The notes under the pieces were generated by a model. That model was not told where the DNA came from and ran no database searches. It worked only from the letters and a program-made list of their open reading frames with translations. From NCBI GenBank assembly GCA_002698985.1, contig PAAY01000097.1, positions 28,365 through 92,364 of the forward strand: a DNA stretch of 64,000 nucleotides, read 5' to 3'. Shown here in pieces: positions 24,013 through 32,243 of this stretch. The first letter of the stretch is position 1, and every line of letters starts with the position of its first letter. The translations under genes and the position numbers were made by a program. This DNA is from Saprospirales bacterium. GTDB taxonomy: Bacteria > Bacteroidota > Bacteroidia > Chitinophagales > Saprospiraceae.

Positions 24013-25436
24013 TATTCAACAGCCTGCCATTTCTTGTTTTCGTCGCAATCTTCATCCCGCTGTACTTTGCACTGAAGGGGCGGGCCAGGCTGTTGCTGGC
24101 GCTGGCGGGCAGTTACCTTTTCTACGGCTGGTGGGACTGGCGCTTTCTCTCGCTGATTGCCATTTCCACGCTGGTGGATTTTTGGGTGGGCGCTGCCGTG
24201 TACAAAGAACAGGACGAAAAGCGCAGGAAACGGTTGTTGCTGCTCAGCATGGTGGTTAACCTGGGCTTTCTGGGCTTTTTCAAATACTTCGATTTTTTCA
24301 TCGCCTCCTTTGTGGAGCTGTTGCAGAGCTTCGGCTTGCAGCCTTCCGTCAGCACTTTGGGCATCATCCTTCCGGTTGGCATTTCCTTTTACACCTTCCA
24401 GTCCATGAGCTACACCATTGACATTTACCGAAGGAAACTGGAGCCGGAACACGACCTGGTCAAGTTTGCCACTTTCGTTGCCTTCTGGCCGCAGTTGGTG
24501 GCAGGCCCCATCGTAAGGGCCAGCGATTTTCTGCCGCAATTCCGTTCCGACCACCCTTTTGAGTGGGACCGCTTCACCAAAGGTTCGGCACAGGTGCTTT
24601 GGGGCTTCTTCAAAAAAGTGGCCATCGCCGACAGCCTGGCCCCCATCGTGGATCAGTGTTTTTCCGACCCCATGTCTTTTGGTTCGGTCAACTTGTACAT
24701 CGCCGTTTTCTTTTACTCTTTCCAGATCTATTGCGATTTTTCGGGGTACTCTGACATTGCCATCGGTTTTGCCCGGATGCTGGGCTTTGACTTCCCCGCC
24801 AATTTCCGGACCCCTTATTTCTCCAAAAACTTCTCTGAATTCTGGACCCGCTGGCACATTTCGCTGTCCAGCTGGTTGCGTGATTACCTCTACATACCGC
24901 TTGGCGGCAACCGCCACGGCACGGCCAAAACCTACCGCAACCTCATGCTGACCATGCTGTTGGGCGGGCTCTGGCACGGTGCCAACTGGACATTCGTCTT
25001 TTGGGGCTGGCTGCACGGCATGTACCTGGTGGTACAGCGGCTGTTCTCAAATGTGTGGACCGGCACCATGCGCACCCTACGGGCTCCGGGCTGGTTGAAT
25101 GCCGGTCTCAGCATCCTGTTGGTTTACCTATTCACGAATCTTGCGTGGGTCTTTTTCAGAAGCCCGGATTTTGCAACGGCGGCAGCAGTTTTGCAGAACA
25201 TGGCCAGCTTGGAGGGGTTTACCGTGGCACAGATCATGAACAAGTTTCTCGTCGCAAAAGGCGTGTTGCTCATTGGCTTCCTCCTGCTGGTGGAGATCAG
25301 CGATTTCAGGTTCAACTACAGTCAACTGGTTGTCCGGCAACCCGTCTTCCGGCTGGCATCATTTGCGGTTTTACTCTGGCTGATCGCCTTTTTCGGAACC
25401 TTCAACTCCAATGCATTCATTTACTTCCAATTCTGA
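24009..25436 (+). CDS. MBOAT family O-acyltransferase (AlgI-like)
   Basis: The ATG at 24009 overlaps the preceding stop (ATGA), giving 475 residues. About ten membrane segments, MIFNSLPFLVFVAIFIPLYF at the start, and the family signatures FPTFVAFWPQL-like FVAFWPQLVAGPI, FCDFSGYSDIA-like YCDFSGYSDIAIG and the catalytic His323 in GLWHGANWTFVFWG are all visible. AlgI-type enzymes pass acetyl groups across the membrane to periplasmic SGNH partners that acetylate exported polysaccharide. Two SGNH proteins flank it here, which makes polysaccharide O-acetylation the best guess. Confidence 0.93.
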   Translation: MIFNSLPFLVFVAIFIPLYFALKGRARLLLALAGSYLFYGWWDWRFLSLIAISTLVDFWVGAAVYKEQDEKRRKRLLLLSMVVNLGFLGFFKYFDFFIASFVELLQSFGLQPSVSTLGIILPVGISFYTFQSMSYTIDIYRRKLEPEHDLVKFATFVAFWPQLVAGPIVRASDFLPQFRSDHPFEWDRFTKGSAQVLWGFFKKVAIADSLAPIVDQCFSDPMSFGSVNLYIAVFFYSFQIYCDFSGYSDIAIGFARMLGFDFPANFRTPYFSKNFSEFWTRWHISLSSWLRDYLYIPLGGNRHGTAKTYRNLMLTMLLGGLWHGANWTFVFWGWLHGMYLVVQRLFSNVWTGTMRTLRAPGWLNAGLSILLVYLFTNLAWVFFRSPDFATAAAVLQNMASLEGFTVAQIMNKFLVAKGVLLIGFLLLVEISDFRFNYSQLVVRQPVFRLASFAVLLWLIAFFGTFNSNAFIYFQF

Positions 25437-25439
25437 CAC

Positions 25440-26363
25440 ATGAACCCTGGCGGAAAGAAAATACTGTGGGTCTTTGCTTTTCTGGTGGTCACCTTCACCG
25501 GCGACAGGATTGGCGGTGCCTTGCTGGAAAGCATTGTTTCGCAAAGCAAGTTTCGCTTCAGCCGGCTGTACCGTGGAGAAGCCGGTTGCGACCTGCTTTT
25601 CATGGGCAACAGCCGGGGCCTCATTTTTTACCAACCCTACATCGAAGAAAAAACAGGCCTGCAAACCTGCAATCTGAGCTACAACGCCATGCCTATGAGC
25701 CTGGCAACTGTGCTGCTGGAAGATTACCTGGACAATAACAAAGCTCCCCGGAAACTCATCCTCGACATCAGCATGCTGGATACCCGGATGGACGAAAACC
25801 TCTCGACAGGATTCAACTGTTACACACCTTATTCGGCTCGCTTGCGCAATTTCCTGAAAGCGCGTTTCCCGAAGGCCTATTACGGCGGTAGGGTTTCGCA
25901 CCTGTACCGCTACAACAACGAAGTTTTTCAGCGGGCCCTGTTTTACTGGAAGAAATCAGACAAAGACTGGCTGCTGGACAGGGTGATCACACCGACCCTG
26001 CAGGAGAGGGTCAAAGAAGAAGGGCCTTTCCTGTTTAATTTTACCGATGAAATGCTGGCTGATCTGAAAGCAGTGGTTGACACCTATCGGGAGAAAGGCG
26101 TGGAAGTGGCCCTGGTCGTAAACCCTTACTACCCACCTTTTGCGAAGAAAATAGCCAACCTCGATGAACTGATCGCTGCCATAGAGAAGGCGACCGGGCT
26201 CACCGTTCACAACTACGCCGATTCCATTGCCGGAACGGAAGGGTTCGGAGACTACCAGCACCTCAACAAAACGGGCAGCCGACAGTACCTCGACCTGCTC
26301 ATCAAAGACGGCATTCTTCCCGTTTCAGACAGCTTTGGGTTTTCCGAAGGAGGAGAACATTAG
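25440..26363 (+). CDS. SGNH-like partner of the MBOAT protein (AlgJ/DltD-like)
   Basis: The 307-residue product has an N-terminal signal anchor (ILWVFAFLVVTFTGDRIGG) and an SGNH-type core: Ser58 in FMGNSRGLIF and Asp271/His274 in DYQHLNKTG. It starts 3 nt after the MBOAT stop, so the pair is co-translated, as in algI-algJ and dltB-dltD. It probably transfers acyl groups delivered by the MBOAT protein onto sugar hydroxyls outside the cell membrane. The family is not named with certainty, because overall sequence outside the motifs is unfamiliar. Its 3' end overlaps the opposite-strand gasdermin-like gene by 4 nt. Confidence 0.8.
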   Translation: MNPGGKKILWVFAFLVVTFTGDRIGGALLESIVSQSKFRFSRLYRGEAGCDLLFMGNSRGLIFYQPYIEEKTGLQTCNLSYNAMPMSLATVLLEDYLDNNKAPRKLILDISMLDTRMDENLSTGFNCYTPYSARLRNFLKARFPKAYYGGRVSHLYRYNNEVFQRALFYWKKSDKDWLLDRVITPTLQERVKEEGPFLFNFTDEMLADLKAVVDTYREKGVEVALVVNPYYPPFAKKIANLDELIAAIEKATGLTVHNYADSIAGTEGFGDYQHLNKTGSRQYLDLLIKDGILPVSDSFGFSEGGEH

Positions 26364-27196
26364 TCCCATTCCAGCAGACCTGGCTCGAAAAGGTCGTCAT
26401 CCAGTTCCACCGGTTGAGGAACCTCCACTTCTTCGGGGGCAGCACCGGGTGTTTTGGATTCTCTGGTAATCACCGTAAGGCCCACGCCGAGTACCCCTGT
26501 ATCCGGATTCAGTTCCAGCCTGACACATGAAAATGCGAAGGTGAGAAAGTCTTCCCCTTCGAAAACGATGGAATTATTGCCGCCTTTTTTCACCTCCACT
26601 TTGGCGGAGGCGTCGCTGGCAATTTGTTGCAGTACGGGCACTTTTGCGTCGATGCTGCCATCAGAGGATTTTTCCACATTGATGGCAATGCCGTTGCTGA
26701 CGATGACATCCGTAACCATGAGCATGTTGTGGGCATCGTGACCGAGGAAGATGCCGACGGAAGGGTGGGTGAGATCCACGGTTTTACCGTTGAGAATGGA
26801 GCCCAGCTCGTTTTTGTCGATCCAGTGTCGGCGCACATTCTGGAAGGCAAGCGAAACGGTCTTTGCATTGGCCAGAGCCGCAGTGACGCTGGCACCAGGC
26901 AAGTTGAAACCCTGGAGGAATCCATCCAACAGCTTGGCGCCGATGTCCCAGTCCATGGAACGGGTTTTCTGGATTTCCACGTTGGCCACAGCATCGTCAT
27001 GGATCACCGGTTCAACATCCGGGTTGCCTTTGAGCAGGTGCTTCAGGTAACCCCTTTTGTCCGTTTTGCCGGCTTTTTCAGCCACAATCAACAATGGTTG
27101 CACGCTGCTGTCGGGCACCCGCATCGGGGTGGCGTTGAAATGCTTTCGAAGCAGGGTGGTGGTGTCGTTTTTGCAGATTCTGAAACGGAATGACAT
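26360..27196 (-). CDS. Bacterial gasdermin-like pore-forming protein
   Basis: The 278-residue product follows the layout I remember for bacterial gasdermins: a short N-terminus with an early Cys (Cys8) that could be acylated, an IQKTRSMDWDIGAKLLDGFL segment (75-94) matching the family's I-x-G-K-R-T-S...GL--LG pattern, then TVSLAFQNV, a central MLMVTDVIVSNGIAINVE strand pair, DAKVPVLQQI (183-192) and a closing VFEGEDFLTFAFSCVRL (211-227). About 50 acidic, Pro-rich residues follow, the place where gasdermins carry an inhibitory tail removed by a protease. The only other Cys is Cys224. Family proteins oligomerise into large membrane pores and kill infected cells. No protease lies next to it; neighbours are polysaccharide genes. 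The family call is from memory of aligned motifs, not a search. Confidence 0.62.
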   Translation of the reverse strand: MSFRFRICKNDTTTLLRKHFNATPMRVPDSSVQPLLIVAEKAGKTDKRGYLKHLLKGNPDVEPVIHDDAVANVEIQKTRSMDWDIGAKLLDGFLQGFNLPGASVTAALANAKTVSLAFQNVRRHWIDKNELGSILNGKTVDLTHPSVGIFLGHDAHNMLMVTDVIVSNGIAINVEKSSDGSIDAKVPVLQQIASDASAKVEVKKGGNNSIVFEGEDFLTFAFSCVRLELNPDTGVLGVGLTVITRESKTPGAAPEEVEVPQPVELDDDLFEPGLLEWD

Positions 27197-27627
27197 GGTA
27201 TTGGATTTTGGCGGTGAAAGCCAGAAGAGAATGTATGCGTGAAAGGTATGAGATGTTGAGGTTTTTTTGGGTTTTTTTTTGATGTTTTTGATGGGGTTAT
27301 CGGTTGTCGGTTAGCAGCTCTACTCTGCTTAACTCAGTTTGCAACTCCATTTACTCTGTGGTTTATTGAGCCTGTCTGACGCCAGGCAGGGATTATGGGG
27401 GCTTTTCCCGGCCCAAAAAAATCTGCTGGCACCGGAATACAGAAAAAGGCCTGATTTTAGAAGTGCTATCGCCGCAGACCGGATTTGACTAACTTTGGCC
27501 GGTCTTAATGAAACCTACCCTTCCCGCACACAGAACCGCCGGTATGCGTAATTTGCGCAAGTGACATTTCCACCGGTGGTGTAAGTCAGCTACCCCCACA
27601 TAATTTGAGAAAACTCTATCGCCCTTT
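27197..27627. other. Non-coding spacer with repeats between gasdermin-like and Wzc-like genes
   Basis: No credible gene. It contains the T-rich GAGGTTTTTT low-complexity tract (27256-27295), a degenerate AACTCTGT block (27312-27365) and the CCTGTCTG-type palindrome (27369-27390). A TAACTTTG at 27490-27497 fits the -7 consensus and may drive the Wzc-like gene with a ~125-nt leader, although no -33 element is evident. The gasdermin-like gene's promoter must also lie here; I cannot identify it. Confidence 0.6.
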
Positions 27628-29868
27628 ATGGACCTCTGGTACCTCTTTAACATACTATGGAGAAAGCGGTGGCTCATTGTGCTCGTAACTGTTCTGACGG
27701 CAGCCAGCACCTGGATTTTTCTGGGGTCGAAGGCTGAATCCTACAAGGCCAGAGCGGTCATCTCAACCGGCATCATCGAATACAAAGGCCTTACCCTTCA
27801 GAAGGAAGGCTCATTCGTACAGCAATTCCAGATCGAGAGCAGTTTCAACAACCTCATCGAACAGATGAAGAGCCGCAGTACCCTCAACCTGCTCACCCAG
27901 CGCCTGCTGGAGCATGACCTTGGTGTTGACAATGCAGCCGAACCTCCTTTCCGTCAGCCCGATCCCGGGGAGTTTCCCTTTCCGCAAAGCGAAATTGACA
28001 GCATCGTTCAAAAGCTGAAAACCAACCTTTCAGATTCCATCAATGAACCGCTTACCAACCAGCCGCCACCCTCACAGAAGCTGGCAGAAGCATTTGGTTA
28101 CGACTACCAAACCCTGAGTGAAGACCTGAAAATACAAAGGGTGGGGGAGAGCGACCTGGTGTCGGTGGAGTACGAAGCCGAAAATCCCCGTTTGGCTCAT
28201 TTCGTGGTAAAAACCTTTGTAGAAGAGTTTTTCAAGCTTTACGAAGAAGACATCTTTTACGAAGAAAACGTCGCCCTGAAATTTCACGAAGAGCAGCTGA
28301 AGAAAAGAAGGGCTGAGCTGGATTCCATCGTGCAGGTCATCAACGACTACAAAAAACAGAACGACCTCATCGACCCCAATGCGCAGCGGGGTTCCATCGT
28401 CTCACACCTCAAAGAGCTGGAATCTGATCTCGAAGATCAGCGAAAGACCGCCACGGCCCTCAAGGCACAGATCGACATACTCAACCGGAAGGTGCAACAG
28501 TACACCCGCTACACCGGTGATGACTACGCCGATCAGCTTTTTCTGAGCGAGGATTTCAACCGCATCGACCAGCAGATCAAATCGCTGCAAGACAAAATCA
28601 TAGAGCGCAAGGCCCATGGCAACCGCAACACCCGTGACCTGGAAGCCCAGATCGATGAATTGCGTCGCAAACAGGCCAACTACATCGCCCAGGGGGTGCC
28701 TTTGAACTCCGAATTGCGCCAGCGAGTGAATGAACAGGTGCGCTCCTGGATCATGGAAACCGTGGAGAAAAAACTGGACCTTGAACTGGCCAATGCCGCC
28801 ATCGACTCCTATGAAGCAGAAATTCAGCGGCAGCGGCAGAAGTTCGACAAGCTGCTCCAGGATGACAGCTACCTGGCCGGCTTGCAGGAAGAAAAAGACC
28901 GGGTGGAAAAGGAATACCTCCGGGTGCGCAGCGATTACGACGCCACCCGCTTGCGGGCCGAAGGCCTCAAGAATCCGCTGGCACTGGTGGAGCCCGTGGA
29001 GTTTCCCTACGAACCCGAGCCCTCGAAAAGGGCTTTGTTCACCTTGTTTGCCGGTGTGGCCGGCGGCACCTTGACGGCGGTGCTCCTGTTTTTGCTGGCC
29101 TTCATTGACAACACCCTGCAAAATGCCTGGCGCTTTTCGCAGATCGTTGGTCTGCCACTCATCGGGCAGGTGCCCAAAGTCCATGAGCCCGTTTTGGAAC
29201 TGCACCAACTCTTTGCGAAGGAAATGCCCGAAAAGGAGCTAGAAATGCTCAAGGAAAGTGTCCGTAAGCTTCGCTCCGCAATAGAAAACCAGGGAGTACA
29301 TCAGGTGCTTTTCACCAGCCTGAAAGAAGGGGAAGGCAAAACCTTTCTGACCCTGATGACGGCTTATGCCCTTGCCCTCAAAGAAAAGAAGGTGCTGGTG
29401 CTTGACACCAATTTCCGCAACAACGACCTGTCGGCTTACAAAGACCAGAACACCCTCTTGCTGAAGACCAACGAATCACTGCCGCTCTGGAAAAGGATAA
29501 AACGGACCCTGAAAGGCAAGGCTGCCGGGCATACTGTTGGCTGGCAAGATCCGGTCTTGAAAAACATTCATTTCATCGGCAACAAGGGCGGCGACAAAAG
29601 CCCCTCCGAAGTCTTTGCCAACAGGGATTTTGCAGCCATTCTCAAACAATACCGCAAGCACTACGACTATGTGCTGATGGAAGCGGCCTCGGTCAACGAC
29701 TATTCCGATGCGGGTGAATTGCTGCCTTACGTTGAAAAGGTGGTCGCCGTTTTCTCGGCTGAGAAGAGCATCGGACTCAACGACAAGGATGCCCTTGACT
29801 GGATGAAGCAAATGGACGGTAAACTGCTCGGCTGTGTGCTGAACATGGTAGAGCGAAACAACGCCTGA
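27628..29868 (+). CDS. Polysaccharide copolymerase / Wzc-like P-loop protein
   Basis: An N-terminal Wzz-type domain begins MDLWYLFNILWRKRWLIVLVT with the first membrane helix (~14-33). A long periplasmic coiled-coil region (~210-440) follows, then a second helix (~468-493, ALFTLFAGVAGGTLTAVLLF). The cytoplasmic P-loop domain has a Walker A KEGEGKT around Lys571 and VLVLDTNFR as Walker A'. Such proteins set chain length and drive export of capsule or exopolysaccharide. The C-terminus (CVLNMVERNNA) has no tyrosine cluster, so autokinase activity is doubtful. It begins the second half of the polysaccharide locus; the flippase gene starts 9 nt later. Confidence 0.9.
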   Translation: MDLWYLFNILWRKRWLIVLVTVLTAASTWIFLGSKAESYKARAVISTGIIEYKGLTLQKEGSFVQQFQIESSFNNLIEQMKSRSTLNLLTQRLLEHDLGVDNAAEPPFRQPDPGEFPFPQSEIDSIVQKLKTNLSDSINEPLTNQPPPSQKLAEAFGYDYQTLSEDLKIQRVGESDLVSVEYEAENPRLAHFVVKTFVEEFFKLYEEDIFYEENVALKFHEEQLKKRRAELDSIVQVINDYKKQNDLIDPNAQRGSIVSHLKELESDLEDQRKTATALKAQIDILNRKVQQYTRYTGDDYADQLFLSEDFNRIDQQIKSLQDKIIERKAHGNRNTRDLEAQIDELRRKQANYIAQGVPLNSELRQRVNEQVRSWIMETVEKKLDLELANAAIDSYEAEIQRQRQKFDKLLQDDSYLAGLQEEKDRVEKEYLRVRSDYDATRLRAEGLKNPLALVEPVEFPYEPEPSKRALFTLFAGVAGGTLTAVLLFLLAFIDNTLQNAWRFSQIVGLPLIGQVPKVHEPVLELHQLFAKEMPEKELEMLKESVRKLRSAIENQGVHQVLFTSLKEGEGKTFLTLMTAYALALKEKKVLVLDTNFRNNDLSAYKDQNTLLLKTNESLPLWKRIKRTLKGKAAGHTVGWQDPVLKNIHFIGNKGGDKSPSEVFANRDFAAILKQYRKHYDYVLMEAASVNDYSDAGELLPYVEKVVAVFSAEKSIGLNDKDALDWMKQMDGKLLGCVLNMVERNNA

Positions 29869-29877
29869 TACACATTG

Positions 29878-31371
29878 ATGCAGCGGGCCTGGAATTCTAT
29901 GAACCAGTGTCCGGGTATTTCAAAATCAATCGAGTTGAAACACGCCTATTGGTTGCGCTCAGGTGCCTACACCCTGATGGAGAAAGCGGTTTCCTTGCTG
30001 TACGGCTTTGGAGGCGCTGTCGTCTTGTTCCGTTCATTGGAGAAAGCGGAATTCGGCACCTGGGTGTTGTTCACCGTGGTGGTTTCCATTCTGGAAGTCG
30101 GACGCATCGGCCTGCTGCAAAATGCCCTGGTAAAGTACCTCTCTGAACACAACAACGACGAGGAAACATCCCGCATCAACACGGCATCTGTTGTGCTCAA
30201 CCTTATGCTCACCGGCGTCATCATTCTGCTGCTCAACATCTTTGCCGGAACGGCGGCACAACTCCTCCATGCGCCCGATCTGGCACCGCTGCTCAGGATT
30301 TATTCTTTCACCACCCTGGCGCTCATCCCGTTTTTTCAGTTCAACTACATCCAGCAGGCCAACCTCGATTTCAAGGGGATTTTCTTCAGCAACCTGTTCA
30401 AGGGCAGTGTTTTGTTCGGCTACATCATTTTTGCTTTTTCCTTCGGCAAAAACATCGAGCTGACAACCCTGGCCTGGTACCAGGTTGGTTCTGCAGTGGT
30501 TGGCTCGGTGGTGGCCTGGTATTTTGCCCGGCCATGGCTCAACTACAGCCGCAGTGTTGACTGGCAATGGGTGCGAAAACTCTTTCGCTTCGGCAAATAC
30601 GTGCTGGGCACCAACCTCAGCACGCAGATCTTCCGCAACAGCGACAAACTCCTGCTGGGTGCACTGCCAGGTGCCGGGGCCGCCGCCGTTGCTCTTTACG
30701 ACGCCGCCATGCGAATTACGAACCTCACCGACATTCCGACGCACAGCATGGCTTCCATGCTCTTCCCGCAAACGGCCCGCCGCACCAGTGAGAACGGCGC
30801 ATTGAAGTTCCTGTATGAAAAAGCAGTAGGTGCCATACTGGCCTTTCTGGTGCCGGTCATCATCGTAGTTGAACTGTTTGCAGAATGGATCATCCACATC
30901 GTGGCGGGGCCGGAATACGCAGAATCAGCCATGCTCTTGCGCATCACCATACTTTTCGGCCTTTTCATTCCCTATGCGGTCCAGTTCGGCACCCTGCTCG
31001 ACAGTGCCGGCCGGCCCAGGGTCAATTTTCTATACACCTTGCTCAGCCTGGTACTCACGGCAGCCTTCAATTACCTGTTCATCATCAGGATGGGCGTAAT
31101 GGGCGCAGCACTGGGAACCTTGCTGGCCTATGGCGCTTCTTTTGCATTGATGCAATGGTACCTGCACCGGCATTTTGGCATCCAGCCACTGCGGCCCTTC
31201 ATGTACATGGCGGGTTTTGTCCGGTCTTTGCTTCGCTTCGCAATGCGGCTGTTGCGAGGGGAGGAGTCCCTGCTGAAGGTGATCACTAAATTGGCGAAGA
31301 GTGAAGAAGTGTCGCATCCTTCACAAACAGGCACCGGCAGTGCGCAGCCTGCAAAAGCAGAAAGTTTGTAA
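29878..31371 (+). CDS. Polysaccharide flippase (Wzx / MOP superfamily)
   Basis: A 497-residue integral membrane protein with about 12 hydrophobic segments. YTLMEKAVSLLYGFGGAVVLFRSLEKAEFGTWVLF matches the N-terminal signature of the RfbX/polysaccharide biosynthesis family, and the second half restarts with FRFGKYVLGTNLSTQIFRN, typical of the MOP inverted repeat. It would flip lipid-linked oligosaccharide to the periplasmic face. ATG 29878 or the later ATG 29899 may be the start; a TTG directly precedes the first. It follows the Wzc-like gene closely and precedes a methyltransferase gene. Confidence 0.9.
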   Translation: MQRAWNSMNQCPGISKSIELKHAYWLRSGAYTLMEKAVSLLYGFGGAVVLFRSLEKAEFGTWVLFTVVVSILEVGRIGLLQNALVKYLSEHNNDEETSRINTASVVLNLMLTGVIILLLNIFAGTAAQLLHAPDLAPLLRIYSFTTLALIPFFQFNYIQQANLDFKGIFFSNLFKGSVLFGYIIFAFSFGKNIELTTLAWYQVGSAVVGSVVAWYFARPWLNYSRSVDWQWVRKLFRFGKYVLGTNLSTQIFRNSDKLLLGALPGAGAAAVALYDAAMRITNLTDIPTHSMASMLFPQTARRTSENGALKFLYEKAVGAILAFLVPVIIVVELFAEWIIHIVAGPEYAESAMLLRITILFGLFIPYAVQFGTLLDSAGRPRVNFLYTLLSLVLTAAFNYLFIIRMGVMGAALGTLLAYGASFALMQWYLHRHFGIQPLRPFMYMAGFVRSLLRFAMRLLRGEESLLKVITKLAKSEEVSHPSQTGTGSAQPAKAESL

Positions 31372-31400
31372 ACGATGGAGACGGGATTTTCCCGAATGAG

Positions 31401-32243
31401 ATGAACCAATGCCCCCGAATGAATAACACCATGGGAACGAATACTTTGGAACCAATGATACCACCGGCGCTTTACCACGAAGGCATCACTTATGCCGAAC
31501 AGAATTTTCTGGACGACAATGCCAACCACCTGCGGGTTGACAAGAACCTCCTTCGGAAAATGTTCAACCTGGATGGGAAGAAAATCCTGGATTTTGGCTG
31601 CGGCATGGGTGGCATGACCCTCTGGTATGCCCGCCAGTGGGACTGCACCGTTCATGGCTTTGACATCGACCGCCACCACATTCAGATAGCCAAAGACCTT
31701 CAGGAAAAACACCAGGTGAAAAATGTAAGGTTTGAAGTCCGCAACATCCTTACTCACCCGGTCCACGACAAATACGATTTCATTGTCCTCAACGATGTGG
31801 CGGAACACATCCAGTACCCCATACTCGAGGAGATTTTTTGTTCGCTGCGCAATGTGCTGGCAGAGGGCGGGCACATTTTCATTTCTTACCCACCCTGGCA
31901 AAGCCCTTATGCCAGCCATGTGACGCACATTCTGGGCCTTCCGTGGTGCCAGTTTTTGCCTCAGGGCATCTTGCTGAAGTGGATCGAAAAGAACAACCGC
32001 ATGATCGTTGGCGAAGAGGAATCAGACCTGGTGCAGGCTTACAAGGGACTGAATCGGCTGACACATAAACGCCTGATCCGCACCATCCGGAAGAGCGGCC
32101 TGGTGCCGGTTTTCCGGAAGAGCCATTCGTTCCTGAACAACCTCAAAGCACTCGAAAACGTGAACCTGCGCTTTTTCCCTTTTTCCCTTTTGATCACCAA
32201 AGAATTTCTGGTTTTGCAAGCCCCTGAAAACGAAAGCTCATGA
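31401..32243 (+). CDS. SAM-dependent methyltransferase (class I)
   Basis: The 280-residue product contains the SAM-binding motif I ILDFGCGMGG (62-71), the ribose-contacting acidic residue in VHGFDIDRHHIQIAK, motif II-like DFIVLNDVAEHI and a following LAEGGHIFISYPPW, which place it in the type 11/23 methyltransferase group. Position within the glycan locus suggests it methylates a sugar or a carrier-linked intermediate, but the acceptor cannot be read. Its stop overlaps the start of the next glycosyltransferase (ATGA), so the two are coupled. Confidence 0.88.
   Translation: MNQCPRMNNTMGTNTLEPMIPPALYHEGITYAEQNFLDDNANHLRVDKNLLRKMFNLDGKKILDFGCGMGGMTLWYARQWDCTVHGFDIDRHHIQIAKDLQEKHQVKNVRFEVRNILTHPVHDKYDFIVLNDVAEHIQYPILEEIFCSLRNVLAEGGHIFISYPPWQSPYASHVTHILGLPWCQFLPQGILLKWIEKNNRMIVGEEESDLVQAYKGLNRLTHKRLIRTIRKSGLVPVFRKSHSFLNNLKALENVNLRFFPFSLLITKEFLVLQAPENESS

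Noticed and set aside
24006..25016. Long minus-strand frame opposite the MBOAT gene
   Set aside because: Antisense shadow of a membrane protein gene with clear MBOAT motifs.
26360..27196. Gasdermin with certain activation by proteolysis
   Set aside because: A tail is visible, but no cleavage site or protease can be identified, so activation mode is left open.
27490..27497. Full promoter for the Wzc-like gene
   Set aside because: Only the -7 element fits; no -33 TTTG at the required distance, so it is mentioned only in the spacer entry.
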